Assembly (NCBI GenBank): GCA_016721005.1
Contig: JADKJM010000019.1
Span: 620,001-684,000 of the forward strand
Source: Flavobacteriales bacterium
Lineage (GTDB): Bacteria > Bacteroidota > Bacteroidia > Flavobacteriales_F > PHOS-HE28
Direction of reading: 5' to 3'
Length of the DNA: 64,000 nucleotides
Notes under the pieces: generated by a model
What the model saw: the letters and a program-made list of their open reading frames with translations, nothing else
What the model was told of the DNA's origin: nothing
The model's database searches: none
Made by a program: the position numbers and the translations under genes
Shown: piece after piece, positions 47,597-56,973 of the stretch
Layout of the letters: each line of letters opens with the position of its first letter
Numbering within the stretch: position 1 is the stretch's first letter

Positions 47597-48193
47597 ATGT
47601 TCCTGGAGCACACCGGTAGTCGCGCCTCCCGCAAGGGTTGGATCGAAGTGGTCTGCGGTAGCATGTTCTCCGGAAAGACCGAGGAATTGATCCGAAGATT
47701 GCGTCGTGCCGAGTTCGCGAAACAGAAGGTGGAGATCTTCAAACCCGGAGTGGATACACGTTATGATGAAGCGAACGTGGTGAGCCACGAGGGCAACACC
47801 ATCCGCAGTACGCCGGTGCCGAGCAGCAGCAACTTGCTCCTGTTGGCAGGTGATATCGAAGTCGTTGGCGTGGATGAGGCGCAGTTCTTCGACGATGGCC
47901 TGCCGCATGTGTGCGTGCAACTCGCACGGCAAGGTGTGCGCGTGATCGTGGCGGGACTCGACATGGATTTCCTCGGTCGGCCATTCGGACCCATGCCGCA
48001 ACTGATGGCGATCGCGGAGTACGTGACGAAGGTGCATGCCATCTGCATGCGGTGTGGTGAACTCGCCACCTTCAGCCACCGGATCAGCGCAAGCGAGGTA
48101 TTGGTCCAACTCGGCGAGAAGGACGCCTACGAACCCTTGTGTCGCACGTGCTTTGAACGTGCGCGCGGAACCATGGAACCTGCCAGCCGATGA
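47597..48193 (+). CDS. tdk: Thymidine kinase
   Basis: A 198-residue type II thymidine kinase that phosphorylates thymidine in the salvage pathway. The start at 47597 (MFLEHTGSRASRKGWIEVVCGSMFSGKTEELIRRL) places the P-loop GSMFSGKTEELI near residue 21; the open frame upstream is antisense to the preceding gene. VVGVDEAQFFDDGLP carries the Asp-Glu, and the zinc-binding Cys pairs are CMRC and CRTC near the C-terminus. Its stop overlaps the murF-alr start (ATGA), so the pair are one operon. Confidence 0.95.
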   Translation: MFLEHTGSRASRKGWIEVVCGSMFSGKTEELIRRLRRAEFAKQKVEIFKPGVDTRYDEANVVSHEGNTIRSTPVPSSSNLLLLAGDIEVVGVDEAQFFDDGLPHVCVQLARQGVRVIVAGLDMDFLGRPFGPMPQLMAIAEYVTKVHAICMRCGELATFSHRISASEVLVQLGEKDAYEPLCRTCFERARGTMEPASR

Positions 48194-50634
48194 GCCATCC
48201 GCTCAGTGCCATCGCAAAGGCTGTGGGCGGTGTGTTGTCCGGCAGTGATGCCGATATCGCGCACCTCTCCATTGATTCACGCCAAGCCTTTTCACCCGAC
48301 GACACCTTGTTCATCGCACTGCATGGTGAACGGCATGATGGCCATCGCTATATCGCTGATCTCGTGGCGCGGGGTATGCGCAACTTCCTCGTGTCGAAGG
48401 ATCCGGATCCCGCGCTGGTCGGCCGGGCGAACTTCATTCGCGTATCCGACACGCTCGCGGCCTTGCAGCAACTCGCCGCGTGGCATCGCTCGCATTTCAA
48501 CTATCCCGTCATCGGCATCACCGGCAGCAACGGCAAGACCATCGTGAAGGAGTGGCTCTTCCGGATGCTCGGCCATGAGGAACGCATCGTACGCAGCCCC
48601 GGCAGTTGGAACAGTCAAGTGGGCGTTCCCCTTAGCGTGTGGCAAATGGGGAAGGAGCACACGCTCGGGATCTTCGAAGCAGGCATCAGCAAGCCCGGCG
48701 AGATGGCGAAACTGGAACGGATCATCGCACCCACCATCGGAGTGCTCACCCATCTTGGTGATGCGCACGACGAGGGCTTTGCCGGGGACCGCGCCGTGAA
48801 AGCCAAGGAGAAGGCCGTGCTTTTCCGCCGCGCCAACGTGTTGATCCATCACGCGGATGATGACGCACCGGGGACCCCCGAGGCGGAACGTCACGTGATC
48901 TCCACGGATGATCCGAAGGCCTTCGTCAATGTCTTCGCGAAGCATGTGGCGGGCGATTCGTGCGCATTGGAGCTGATCCATGAAGGAGCGAAGAAGTCCT
49001 TCCTCATTCCGTTCGGTGACAATGCCAGCATCGAGAATGCGCTGACCTGTATCGCAGTCCTGCTCCACTTCGGTCGATCGGTGGAATGGATCAACGAGCG
49101 CCTCGCCCTGCTCACGCCGGTGGACATGCGCTTGCGCACCATGCAGGGTCTGCATGGCACCACGCTGATCGACGATAGCTATAGCAACGACCAGACATCG
49201 CTCACCGCTGCGCTCGATCATTTGCACCGCATCGCGCACGGTCGGGAGCAGGTGGTGGTGCTGAGTGATATCACCGAAAGTGGCAAGCCCACACGGATGC
49301 TCTATGCGGAAGTCGCTCAGGCCCTTGCGCGCGCCGGTGTCACGCGGATCATCGGCGTGGGGCCTGCCATCGGTGCGCAGCGCGCGCTCTTCCCCCAAGG
49401 ATCCTGCTTTCACGCGGATACTTCAACGGTGTTGAAGGAGGAGGATCCAAAGAAGTTCGCAGGTGCGGTGGTGCTGATCAAAGGCGCGCGCACATTCGCA
49501 CTTGAACGCGTGGTGGAACGTTGGCAGCAACAAGTGCATGGCACCGAACTGGAGATCGATCTGGACGCGATCCGCCACAATCTGAATCACTACCGTGCGC
49601 TGGTAGGGAGTGGTGTACGGACGATGGCCATGATCAAAGCCTTCGGTTACGGCACCGGGGCGATCGAACTCGCCCGCCTCTTCGCGCATGAGCAGGTGCA
49701 TTACTTGGGTGTGGCCTATGCCGATGAAGGCATCGAACTCCGGCAGCACGGGATCACCACTCCGATCATGGTCATGAACCCGGAGCCGGTGGCCATCGGC
49801 ACCTTGCACCGGTTCGATCTCGAACCCGAGGTCTTCGATCAGGCATCGCTTCGAGCGATCATCGACTACCACGGATCTGCAGGCGGTTCTCCGCGTATTC
49901 ACATTAAGCTGGACACCGGCATGCACCGCTTGGGATTCACCGAGGAAGAGCTTCCGGAATTGCTCGCCGCCTTGCGCAGCGAGCCGGGCATCGCTGTTGC
50001 ATCGATCCTTTCACACCTCGTGGCCGGCGGCGCGCCACACCACGACGAATTCACCCGCACGCAGATCGCCTCGTTCGAACGCACGGCCTTCGCCATTTCC
50101 GAAGTCCTCGGTCACCGTCCGTTGTGGCACATGGCCAACTCGGCCGCCATCACGCGCTGGCCATCGGCGCACTTCGATATGGTGCGTCTCGGTATCGGCA
50201 TGCACGGCATTGGCGTGGATGTGAAGGAGACCGCCGCGCTGCGTCCATCGGCTGCATTGCGAACGGTGATCGCACAAGTGAAGACCGTTCGCGGTGGATC
50301 CACCATCGGATACGATCGCGCGGGGAAAGCGGACAGTGATCGCATCATCGCCACGCTACCCATCGGATACGCCGACGGACTCTCACGCCGTCTCGGTAAC
50401 GGAGTCGGCCGCGTATGGATCGGGGACGATCCCGCACCCATCATCGGCAACGTGTGCATGGACATGTGCATGGTGGATATCACCGGCATCACTTGCAACG
50501 TGGGCGATGTCGCCGTGCTCTTCAACGGCACGCACCCCATCACTGAACTCGCTCGCGACATGGGCACCATTCCATACGAGGTACTCACGAGTATTTCACA
50601 GCGTGTAAAGAGGGTGTACGTGCATGGAGGTTGA
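48190..50634 (+). CDS. MurF-alanine racemase fusion protein
   Basis: An 814-residue fusion typical of Bacteroidota. The first ~450 residues are UDP-N-acetylmuramoyl-tripeptide:D-alanyl-D-alanine ligase (MurF) with DSRQAFSPDDTLFIAL, the ATP loop GITGSNGKTIVKEWL, GIFEAGISKPGEM and TLIDDSYSNDQTSLTAAL. The C-terminal ~360 residues are PLP-dependent alanine racemase: MAMIKAFGYGTGAIELA (Lys for PLP), IHIKLDTGMHRLGF, VRLGIGMHG and STIGYDRAGKADSD (catalytic Tyr), then NVCMDMCMVDIT. The protein thus both makes D-alanine and adds D-Ala-D-Ala to the peptidoglycan precursor. It starts in the tdk stop. Confidence 0.95.
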   Translation: MSHPLSAIAKAVGGVLSGSDADIAHLSIDSRQAFSPDDTLFIALHGERHDGHRYIADLVARGMRNFLVSKDPDPALVGRANFIRVSDTLAALQQLAAWHRSHFNYPVIGITGSNGKTIVKEWLFRMLGHEERIVRSPGSWNSQVGVPLSVWQMGKEHTLGIFEAGISKPGEMAKLERIIAPTIGVLTHLGDAHDEGFAGDRAVKAKEKAVLFRRANVLIHHADDDAPGTPEAERHVISTDDPKAFVNVFAKHVAGDSCALELIHEGAKKSFLIPFGDNASIENALTCIAVLLHFGRSVEWINERLALLTPVDMRLRTMQGLHGTTLIDDSYSNDQTSLTAALDHLHRIAHGREQVVVLSDITESGKPTRMLYAEVAQALARAGVTRIIGVGPAIGAQRALFPQGSCFHADTSTVLKEEDPKKFAGAVVLIKGARTFALERVVERWQQQVHGTELEIDLDAIRHNLNHYRALVGSGVRTMAMIKAFGYGTGAIELARLFAHEQVHYLGVAYADEGIELRQHGITTPIMVMNPEPVAIGTLHRFDLEPEVFDQASLRAIIDYHGSAGGSPRIHIKLDTGMHRLGFTEEELPELLAALRSEPGIAVASILSHLVAGGAPHHDEFTRTQIASFERTAFAISEVLGHRPLWHMANSAAITRWPSAHFDMVRLGIGMHGIGVDVKETAALRPSAALRTVIAQVKTVRGGSTIGYDRAGKADSDRIIATLPIGYADGLSRRLGNGVGRVWIGDDPAPIIGNVCMDMCMVDITGITCNVGDVAVLFNGTHPITELARDMGTIPYEVLTSISQRVKRVYVHGG

Positions 50635-50640
50635 ACGTCT

Positions 50641-50667
50641 TTGCACGGTCGGTTCCGGTTAATTTCG
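50641..50667 (+). promoter_or_regulatory. Possible promoter of the HEPN-MNT module
   Basis: TTG at 50641-50643 and TAATTTCG at 50660-50667 (close to TAnnTTTG), 16 bp apart, slightly short for the phylum's usual spacing. The -7 box is only 4 bp before the ATG at 50672, so it would give an almost leaderless transcript. Confidence 0.35.
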
Positions 50668-50671
50668 CTCC

Positions 50672-51067
50672 ATGGCCGAACGCACGTTGTTGCTCGCTCC
50701 ATTGCGCAAGGCATTGGCATCCCTCGATGCTGCGCTCGCCGTTACGCACCCGAATGATCTAACACGAGATGGTGCCATCCAACGCTTCGAGTACACCTAT
50801 GAGTTCTGCTGGAAGCTCATGAAGCGCCACTTGGAATGGACCGGCACGCTCGACAGCTATCGCCTCAGCAAGAAGGACATCTTTCGTCAAGCGGTACGCG
50901 GCGGGTTGATCTCCGATCCTGAGCGGTGGTTCCTGCATCACGAGGCACGGAACGAGAGCACGCACGCTTACGACGAGAACATCGCCACCAAGGTCTTCGG
51001 CAACATCGGCGCTTTCGCCAAGGACGCACATGAGTTGTTGGAGAACCTTACACGCTACCATGCTTGA
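50672..51067 (+). CDS. HEPN-domain toxin of a HEPN-MNT module (HI0074/nucleotidyltransferase substrate-binding type)
   Basis: A 131-residue all-helical protein. FEYTYEFCWKLMKRHLEW is the core of the family, and ARNESTHAYDE is the RxxxxH HEPN ribonuclease motif near residue 90. In related modules the HEPN protein is a toxic RNase neutralised by adenylylation (AMPylation) by the MNT partner next to it. Order (toxin then antitoxin) fits that. Its stop overlaps the ATG of the partner gene. The role in phage defence or plasmid-type maintenance is inferred from the family. Confidence 0.87.
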   Translation: MAERTLLLAPLRKALASLDAALAVTHPNDLTRDGAIQRFEYTYEFCWKLMKRHLEWTGTLDSYRLSKKDIFRQAVRGGLISDPERWFLHHEARNESTHAYDENIATKVFGNIGAFAKDAHELLENLTRYHA

Positions 51068-51352
51068 TCTGGAACCCCGCACTTGGCGATCGTCCGCGCG
51101 ATCCTGCATCGCAATCTGCCAGGGACGCAGAGCTTCGCATTTGGATCACGTGCAATTGGACATGCAAAGCGGTTCAGTGATCTTGACATCGCTGTTCGGG
51201 CTGACGCTCCGCTCGATCTGCGTCAGCTTGGCGATCTGCGCGAGGAGTTCTCTGAGAGCGATCTGCCTATGCTCGTGGACGTGATCGACCTCCGTTGCAT
51301 TTCAACGGAATTCGCGGAATCGATCAGCGCAAGTCTCGTCCCGTTGGGTTGA
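51060..51352 (+). CDS. MNT nucleotidyltransferase antitoxin, probably frameshifted near its start
   Basis: The natural start is the ATG at 51060-51062, overlapping the HEPN stop, and its first residues MLDLEPRT lead straight into LAIVRAILHRNLPG in another frame: CGCACTTGGCG reads correctly only with one more T near 51083. From 51083 (TTG, possible alternative start) the frame encodes AFGSRAIGHAKRFSDLDIAVRADAPLDL, where GS and the SDLDIAV DxD are the catalytic nucleotidyltransferase residues. With the TTG start the protein is 89 aa and lacks ~7 residues. It should AMPylate the HEPN toxin to neutralise it. The single-base deletion may be a sequencing error. Confidence 0.72.
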
Positions 51353-51441
51353 TCCGATCCGGCCTCCGACCGGTTGCCTGTCTACGTTCATCCGCGCCTC
51401 TCCTTGCGAGGCCTTGCGAAGCAATGCGGCTGGCATTCCCC

Positions 51442-53883
51442 TCACCACTGTACCCGCGCGCTCACCACAAAATTCCTCCCCGGCGCACTCACCCCACTCG
51501 CGAAAGTCCGGTAGTACGTATCCATGATGTTCTCCAAGCCGGCTTGCACTGAGAACATCGGGGTGAAGGCATAGGACGCGCGCACATTCACTGTCTGCCA
51601 TGCAGGCGTGCCCTTCACCGTGGCATATTGGATATTATCCTCGCTGCCATCGCTGAGGTCGTAGTCGCCCAGTCGCTTCCAACCGTTGTACAGGAGGTAG
51701 CATTCCGCGCGCACCTTCTTTGCGCGCCACTCCAACGACGTGCGACCGTACACCGGCGGGATGTGGTCCAATGCGCGCTCCGGCGCATCCGCCGAGGCAT
51801 GCACGCGCCCCGTGGTAAAGGTGAGTGAACTGCGCAGGGTGAAGTGCGGATCGAGCACCACGATCACTTGGCCTTGCGCACCTTGGATCGTCGCTTCGCG
51901 GGCATTGGTCAAGGCCGTCACCTTGCTTAGGGTGCCATCGTAGTCGATGCTGTCGCTGCCGTTCACGGTGTGGTTGCCGACGATCAGCGCGTTGGCATAT
52001 AGTGTGTGGAAAGCGCTCACATCGATCGTGAAACGGCCATCGATCGTCTTGCTCAGACCGAGTTCGAAGTTGGTCGTCGTCTCCGGCTTCAGCCCGGTGT
52101 TCGGAACGATCACCGTGCCCGGCGTGGAGTCGAAGACCTTGCCCATGTCATCCACGTTCGGTGCGCGGAAACCGGTGCTGGCCAATGCGGTAAAGCGCCA
52201 GTCGTGCCCGGGCATGTACACGCCGCCCACACGCCAGTTCACCGCGCTGTTGCGTTGGGTGTAAGTTCCGTTCAGGAATTGGAAGTCCTGCTCGTCATTG
52301 AAACGGCTCTCCAATTCAACCTGTGAAAAACGCAGGCCTTCGCTCACGATGAAGTGTTCGTTCACCTCGAAGGTGTGCGAGAGGTACGCTGCCAACGTGT
52401 TCATTGTGGAACCACCGTTCGCGTAGCGCGTGCCGAGGTAACTGATCGCTCCGCTGTGGATGTCCTCGCGCTGCGCTTCCGACGCTACCGTGTTCGCATA
52501 GTACTCCGCACCGTAGCGCAGTTCGTGTTTACCGATGCGCTTCTCGAAGTCGGCACTTAGGCCCAGCACGTTCACCGTTTCCGTGCGGTGGTTCAGCCGG
52601 CTACTCCCAAAGCCACGGTTGTGACGGCTCTGCTCGATGTGCTGATAGCTTGGGGTGATGCGCGCCTTCGAGTAGATGCAATGTGTGCGTTCCAATTCCA
52701 GCGTGTACGCCAAGAGAGCGCGCTGCTGCGGACCGTAATACCATTCGGCTTGTGCGGGCAAATAGGCACCGGTGCTATCCACGGAGTATTCACCAAGCCG
52801 GTCGTAGCGCGGCACATCGGTGCTCGTGCTCAGCTGCGCGTTCAGTGAGTGAATGGTATGTGCGCCACTACGGAATCGCAACTTCTGCAATACGTCCACC
52901 TGCTTATAGCCGGAGGGATCCTGCACGTTCGCATCTGCGTTCGCTACTGCGGTATCCGTGCCGTTCACAGTGTGAACCACAAAAGGCTTCAACCCCCAGT
53001 CGCCAACGAAGGGATCGCGTGTGGCGCCCATGCGCAGGTCGCCGAAGGCGCTCGCCGTGATGCTCGTCAGGCTCGCTAACCGCCGACCGCGTAATTCCAC
53101 CGTCGCACTCGCCGTCTTCTCCTGGTTCGCGGTGCTCGTGCGCAAGGTCGCGCCACCGGCCACCACCACGCCGCTGCTGTCCGCGAAACGCGGACTGCGC
53201 GTGATCAAATGCACCACGCCGCCCAGCGCATCGCTGCCATACACCACCGAACCGGGGCCGTTGATCACCTCGATGCGTTCGATCGCGTTCTGGTCCACCG
53301 TCATCAGGTCCTGCAAATGGCCCGCGCGGTAGATCGCGTTGTTCATCCGCACACCGTCGACCACCAGCAGCACGCGGCTCGCCTCAAACCCACGGATCAC
53401 CGGACTGCCGCCACCCATCTGGCTGCGTTGTACATACAGCGCACCGCTGTTCTGCAAGATGTCCGGCGTGGTCTGCTGATCGAGGAATCCGATATCGCGT
53501 CGTGCTAGCACGTCGATCCGCTCCGGCACATCACGCCGCCGCTCCTGGAACCGGCTGGCCGAGATCACCAGTTCGTTCAGATCGAAGGCCTGTTGCTCCA
53601 TGAGCAGTGTTCCGCCCGCGAGCGCAGCAGCGGTGGTGCGGACACTGCGGTGGCCCAAGTGCGCCACCGTGATCGTTCCCCGGTTCTTGAAAGGGGTGAT
53701 GTCCACTCGGCCGCGCGTATCCGTCACCGCGAAGGCGTTCCCTCCGAGCGTGTCCGCGTAGAGCGTCGCACCCTCCAAGGGTAGCTGCGTCACCTTGTCC
53801 CGGATGGTGAGGGTTTGGGCCGTGGCCTCGAAGCAACACGCAGTAAGAAGAACAAGGCCAAGGGTATGCAAGTACCGGTGCAT
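51442..53883 (-). CDS. TonB-dependent receptor
   Basis: An 813-residue outer-membrane receptor. The signal peptide (MHRYLHTLGLVLLTACCFEATAQ) is followed by a short carboxypeptidase-regulatory-like domain (LTIRDKVTQLPLEGATLYADT ... GHRSV, ~23-85), and the plug domain (~110-240): TPDILQNSGALYVQRSQMGGGSPVIRGFEASRVLLVVDGVRMNN and IERIEVINGPGSVVYGSDALGGVVHLITRSP. The 22-strand barrel follows and ends FVVSARVQW, a terminal aromatic residue. The VIRGFEASRVLLVVDGVRMN stretch resembles haem/siderophore receptors, though the substrate is unknown. It stands alone and is divergent from the S8 peptidase gene. Confidence 0.93.
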   Translation of the reverse strand: MHRYLHTLGLVLLTACCFEATAQTLTIRDKVTQLPLEGATLYADTLGGNAFAVTDTRGRVDITPFKNRGTITVAHLGHRSVRTTAAALAGGTLLMEQQAFDLNELVISASRFQERRRDVPERIDVLARRDIGFLDQQTTPDILQNSGALYVQRSQMGGGSPVIRGFEASRVLLVVDGVRMNNAIYRAGHLQDLMTVDQNAIERIEVINGPGSVVYGSDALGGVVHLITRSPRFADSSGVVVAGGATLRTSTANQEKTASATVELRGRRLASLTSITASAFGDLRMGATRDPFVGDWGLKPFVVHTVNGTDTAVANADANVQDPSGYKQVDVLQKLRFRSGAHTIHSLNAQLSTSTDVPRYDRLGEYSVDSTGAYLPAQAEWYYGPQQRALLAYTLELERTHCIYSKARITPSYQHIEQSRHNRGFGSSRLNHRTETVNVLGLSADFEKRIGKHELRYGAEYYANTVASEAQREDIHSGAISYLGTRYANGGSTMNTLAAYLSHTFEVNEHFIVSEGLRFSQVELESRFNDEQDFQFLNGTYTQRNSAVNWRVGGVYMPGHDWRFTALASTGFRAPNVDDMGKVFDSTPGTVIVPNTGLKPETTTNFELGLSKTIDGRFTIDVSAFHTLYANALIVGNHTVNGSDSIDYDGTLSKVTALTNAREATIQGAQGQVIVVLDPHFTLRSSLTFTTGRVHASADAPERALDHIPPVYGRTSLEWRAKKVRAECYLLYNGWKRLGDYDLSDGSEDNIQYATVKGTPAWQTVNVRASYAFTPMFSVQAGLENIMDTYYRTFASGVSAPGRNFVVSARVQW

Positions 53884-54087
53884 AGGGGAGAGGGGTCAAC
53901 GGAGGTGGAAAAATTGGGGGATGATCCAGCGGCGCGAAGTAAGGACGGGATGAGGGTTCAATACAAGACAACACGCCGCTGGATCAGTCCGGTCCGATCC
54001 CCACAATTCCCATCAGCCTTCCAATACCCTTCGTCACCCTTGTGCAAGCCTCTGTCCAGCTGGGCGCTGTGCGAACCACCGGTCCCC

Positions 54088-54095
54088 TAAGTTTG
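54088..54095 (+). promoter_or_regulatory. Bacteroidota -7 promoter box (TAAGTTTG)
   Basis: TAAGTTTG is an exact TAnnTTTG match, 24 bp before the ATG at 54120. No good TTG lies at the -33 distance, but the -7 match and position are convincing. Confidence 0.6.
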
Positions 54096-54119
54096 TCCGG
54101 AATTCCTTGGAACCAGAAC

Positions 54120-56897
54120 ATGAAGAAGCTCGTTACCCTCGTCGTTGCGGCTGTGGCCGTGTGCGGCCCCCTCCGCGCACAGCTCAGCGGCCCCGAATAT
54201 CTCCCCGGTGAGATCCTGCTCATGCTCCAACCCGGAGCCGATGCGAATACGATCGTCGCCGATCTCGCTAAGCTCGATGGCCGGACCACCGGTCTGCGGA
54301 TCGATCATGAAGTGAGCGCACCCATGCGGGCGTGGTTGCTGCGCTTCGATGCCAATGCCCTGCCCCAATGGAACATGTTGCGTGCGGTGCTGTACCATCC
54401 TGCAGTCCTCCTTGCGCAGAACAACCACGTGGTGAAGGAGCGCGTGGTGCCCAATGACACCCAATACGGCCAGCAATGGCACCACCAGAACATTGATAGC
54501 GAGGCCGCGTGGGACATCAGCACGGGCGGAGTGACCGCCACCGGCGATACCATCGTGGTGTGCATCATCGAGAACGCGGACCTCGGTCACGCGGATCTCG
54601 CAGCGAACGCCTGGCTGAACGCCGGTGAGATCCCCGGCAACGGTATCGACGATGACGGCAACGGCTACACCGATGATCGTCGCGGATGGAACACACCGAG
54701 CAACAACGACAATGTGTACAGCGGCAGCCACGGTACGCAATGCGCAGGTATGATGGGAGCGGTCGGGAACAACGGTGCCGGTGTGGTGGGCGCGAACTGG
54801 AATGTGAGGATCATGCCCGTGAACTACGGCGGCACCAGCGAAGCGCAAGTGGTCGCAGCGTACACCTATCCCTTGGTGATGCGTCGTCGCTACAATGCGA
54901 GCAACGGACAAACGGGCGCCTTCGTGGTAGCCACCAGCGCGAGCTGGGGCATCGACGGCGGACAACCTGCGAACTCACCGATGTGGTGCGCGATGTACGA
55001 TACGCTGGGCACTGCGGGGATCCTGAACTGCGGCGCCACCGCGAACAACGCGGTGGATGTGGACAACGTGGGTGACCTTCCCACGGCCTGCCCGAGCGAT
55101 TTCATGATCAGCGTCACCGCCACGAACACTACGGATCAACGCACGTTCTCGGCTTGGGGCCTCACCACCATTGATGTGGGCGCACCCGGTGAGAACGTTC
55201 TTACCACCAGTATCGGTGGTGGCTTCGGTACCACCAGCGGCACCAGCTTCGCCTGTCCGCTTACGGCTGGCGTCATCGGCCTGCTTTACAGCGCGCCGTG
55301 TTCCAGCTTGATGGGCCTCGTACACGCCGATCCGGTGGAAGGTGCATTGTATGTGCGCCAGAAACTCTTCGAAGGCGTGGAGCAAGTAGGCAACCTGCCG
55401 GGCAACATCGTGACCGGTGGCCGGATCAGTTCCGGCAACAGCATGCAACTGATCATGGCCGCATGCGGAACCTGTCCTTCGCCCTTCGGCGGCAATGTGG
55501 TGCGCAACGGTACCAACGCCACCTTCGGCTGGACGGCCACGAGCGCCGGTCCATTCAATGCGCGCTACCGCGCGGTCGGTTCAACGGATTGGATCGAAAC
55601 GATGGGGATCGCCGTGAACGAACTTCTCGTATCGGGGATCGATCCATGCGTGGCGTACGAGTTCCAAGTGCAAGTGGAATGCGTAGGCGAGACCAGCGAT
55701 TACTCCAACAGCACGATCCTGAACCCGCCGATCGAAGCCGCACCGATCATCACGTCAAGTGCCTATCCGATCGTCTGCGCCGGATCACCCTTCACGCTCA
55801 CCTCGAACGTGGCGCAGAACATCGAATGGAGCAGTGGCCAAACGACCGCGAGCATCAGCCCTGCACAGAGCGGATCGTACAGCGTCACCTTCACCGGTGT
55901 GTGCGGTACGTACACTTCGGCCGCGGTGGATGTCACAGTGCTCGCAGCTCCGGTTTCGCCCACAGCGAACAACGTGCAACTGCCCGGACCTGGAACGGCA
56001 ACGCTCGATGCAACAGGAACGGGCATCAGTTGGTACAGCGCACCAACGGGTGGTTCACCAGTGGGCTCTGGCAACACATGGGATACGCCCTTCCTGAACG
56101 CGACCACGAGTTTTTGGTGTACGAGTTCGATCTCCAGCAGCACGACATCGGTGTATGGTGGCAAGACGAACAACAGCGCGGCCAATGGCCAATACCATCC
56201 GAACGCGAACAACTACCAGCTCTTCACGGCGAACCAACCGTTCATGATCCGTTCCGTGAAAGTGTATGCGAACGGTGCGGGCAGTCGTTCGATCGGGATC
56301 GTCACAGCCGCAGGCGCTACCGTGGTGCAAGGGACCTTCAACCTGCCTGACGGCGAAAGCCGCGTGGACCTGAACTTCCTTGTTCCATCGGCAGGTAGCT
56401 ACGGGCTGCGCGTCATGGCGGGTGATCCGCAACTGTGGCGGGATGGTACCGGAAGCAACCTTGCTTATCCGTACGCGCTCGGCACCTTCGGCAGTATGAC
56501 CAGCAGCAGCGCCACCGGCGCGAACGCCACGCTGTACTACTACTTCTTCTACGATCTGGAAGTGAGTGAACCCTTGGTGGTGTGCGAAAGCCCGCGTGTG
56601 GAAGTGGTGGTGGAAATGCCGACGGGGATCGCCGGTGCCGAAGCAGGTGCAGCGGTACATGCCTTCCCGAATCCTGCGGATCGTGACTTCTTCATCGACC
56701 TCACCGGAGTGGATCCGCAAGGCCGGAGTAGCATCGAATTGATGGACCCGACCGGACGGATCGTGGCGCGCAAGGCGGTGTCCAATGGTCGTGCAACCAT
56801 CACCACGGCCTTCCTTGCCAATGGCTTGTACGCATACCGCGTGCTACAGCAGGATCAAGTGATCCTCACCGGCCGCGTGGTGGTGGAGCACTTGTAG
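54120..56897 (+). CDS. T9SS cargo subtilisin-like (S8) peptidase with altered Asp
   Basis: A 925-residue secreted protein starting MKKLVTLVVAAVAVCGPLRAQLSG (the open frame upstream is non-coding). An N-terminal propeptide-like part is followed by the S8 domain (~140-420): H204 in SGSHGTQCAGM and S376 in GTSFACP are present, but the Asp normally in 'DTG' is Glu151 (CIIENADLGHADL). Asp154 three residues later might substitute. Then Ig-like/fibronectin-like domains (~455-600), a ~215-residue module (600-815) shared with the protein at 38295, and a T9SS tail (FPNPADRDFFIDL ... ANGLYAYRVLQ ... VVVEHL). Whether it is an active protease is uncertain. Confidence 0.9.
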   Translation: MKKLVTLVVAAVAVCGPLRAQLSGPEYLPGEILLMLQPGADANTIVADLAKLDGRTTGLRIDHEVSAPMRAWLLRFDANALPQWNMLRAVLYHPAVLLAQNNHVVKERVVPNDTQYGQQWHHQNIDSEAAWDISTGGVTATGDTIVVCIIENADLGHADLAANAWLNAGEIPGNGIDDDGNGYTDDRRGWNTPSNNDNVYSGSHGTQCAGMMGAVGNNGAGVVGANWNVRIMPVNYGGTSEAQVVAAYTYPLVMRRRYNASNGQTGAFVVATSASWGIDGGQPANSPMWCAMYDTLGTAGILNCGATANNAVDVDNVGDLPTACPSDFMISVTATNTTDQRTFSAWGLTTIDVGAPGENVLTTSIGGGFGTTSGTSFACPLTAGVIGLLYSAPCSSLMGLVHADPVEGALYVRQKLFEGVEQVGNLPGNIVTGGRISSGNSMQLIMAACGTCPSPFGGNVVRNGTNATFGWTATSAGPFNARYRAVGSTDWIETMGIAVNELLVSGIDPCVAYEFQVQVECVGETSDYSNSTILNPPIEAAPIITSSAYPIVCAGSPFTLTSNVAQNIEWSSGQTTASISPAQSGSYSVTFTGVCGTYTSAAVDVTVLAAPVSPTANNVQLPGPGTATLDATGTGISWYSAPTGGSPVGSGNTWDTPFLNATTSFWCTSSISSSTTSVYGGKTNNSAANGQYHPNANNYQLFTANQPFMIRSVKVYANGAGSRSIGIVTAAGATVVQGTFNLPDGESRVDLNFLVPSAGSYGLRVMAGDPQLWRDGTGSNLAYPYALGTFGSMTSSSATGANATLYYYFFYDLEVSEPLVVCESPRVEVVVEMPTGIAGAEAGAAVHAFPNPADRDFFIDLTGVDPQGRSSIELMDPTGRIVARKAVSNGRATITTAFLANGLYAYRVLQQDQVILTGRVVVEHL

Positions 56898-56973
56898 GCT
56901 CGTCGGCCCGGAGCGATCGTGGTTCGCTGCGGAAGCAGGGCATTAGCTTGCGGCTCCCGTTCGCATCGGGGTC

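Noticed and set aside
48292..49413. 373-codon minus-strand open frame
   Set aside because: Antisense to murF-alr.
54087..54965. 292-codon minus-strand open frame
   Set aside because: Antisense to the S8 peptidase gene.
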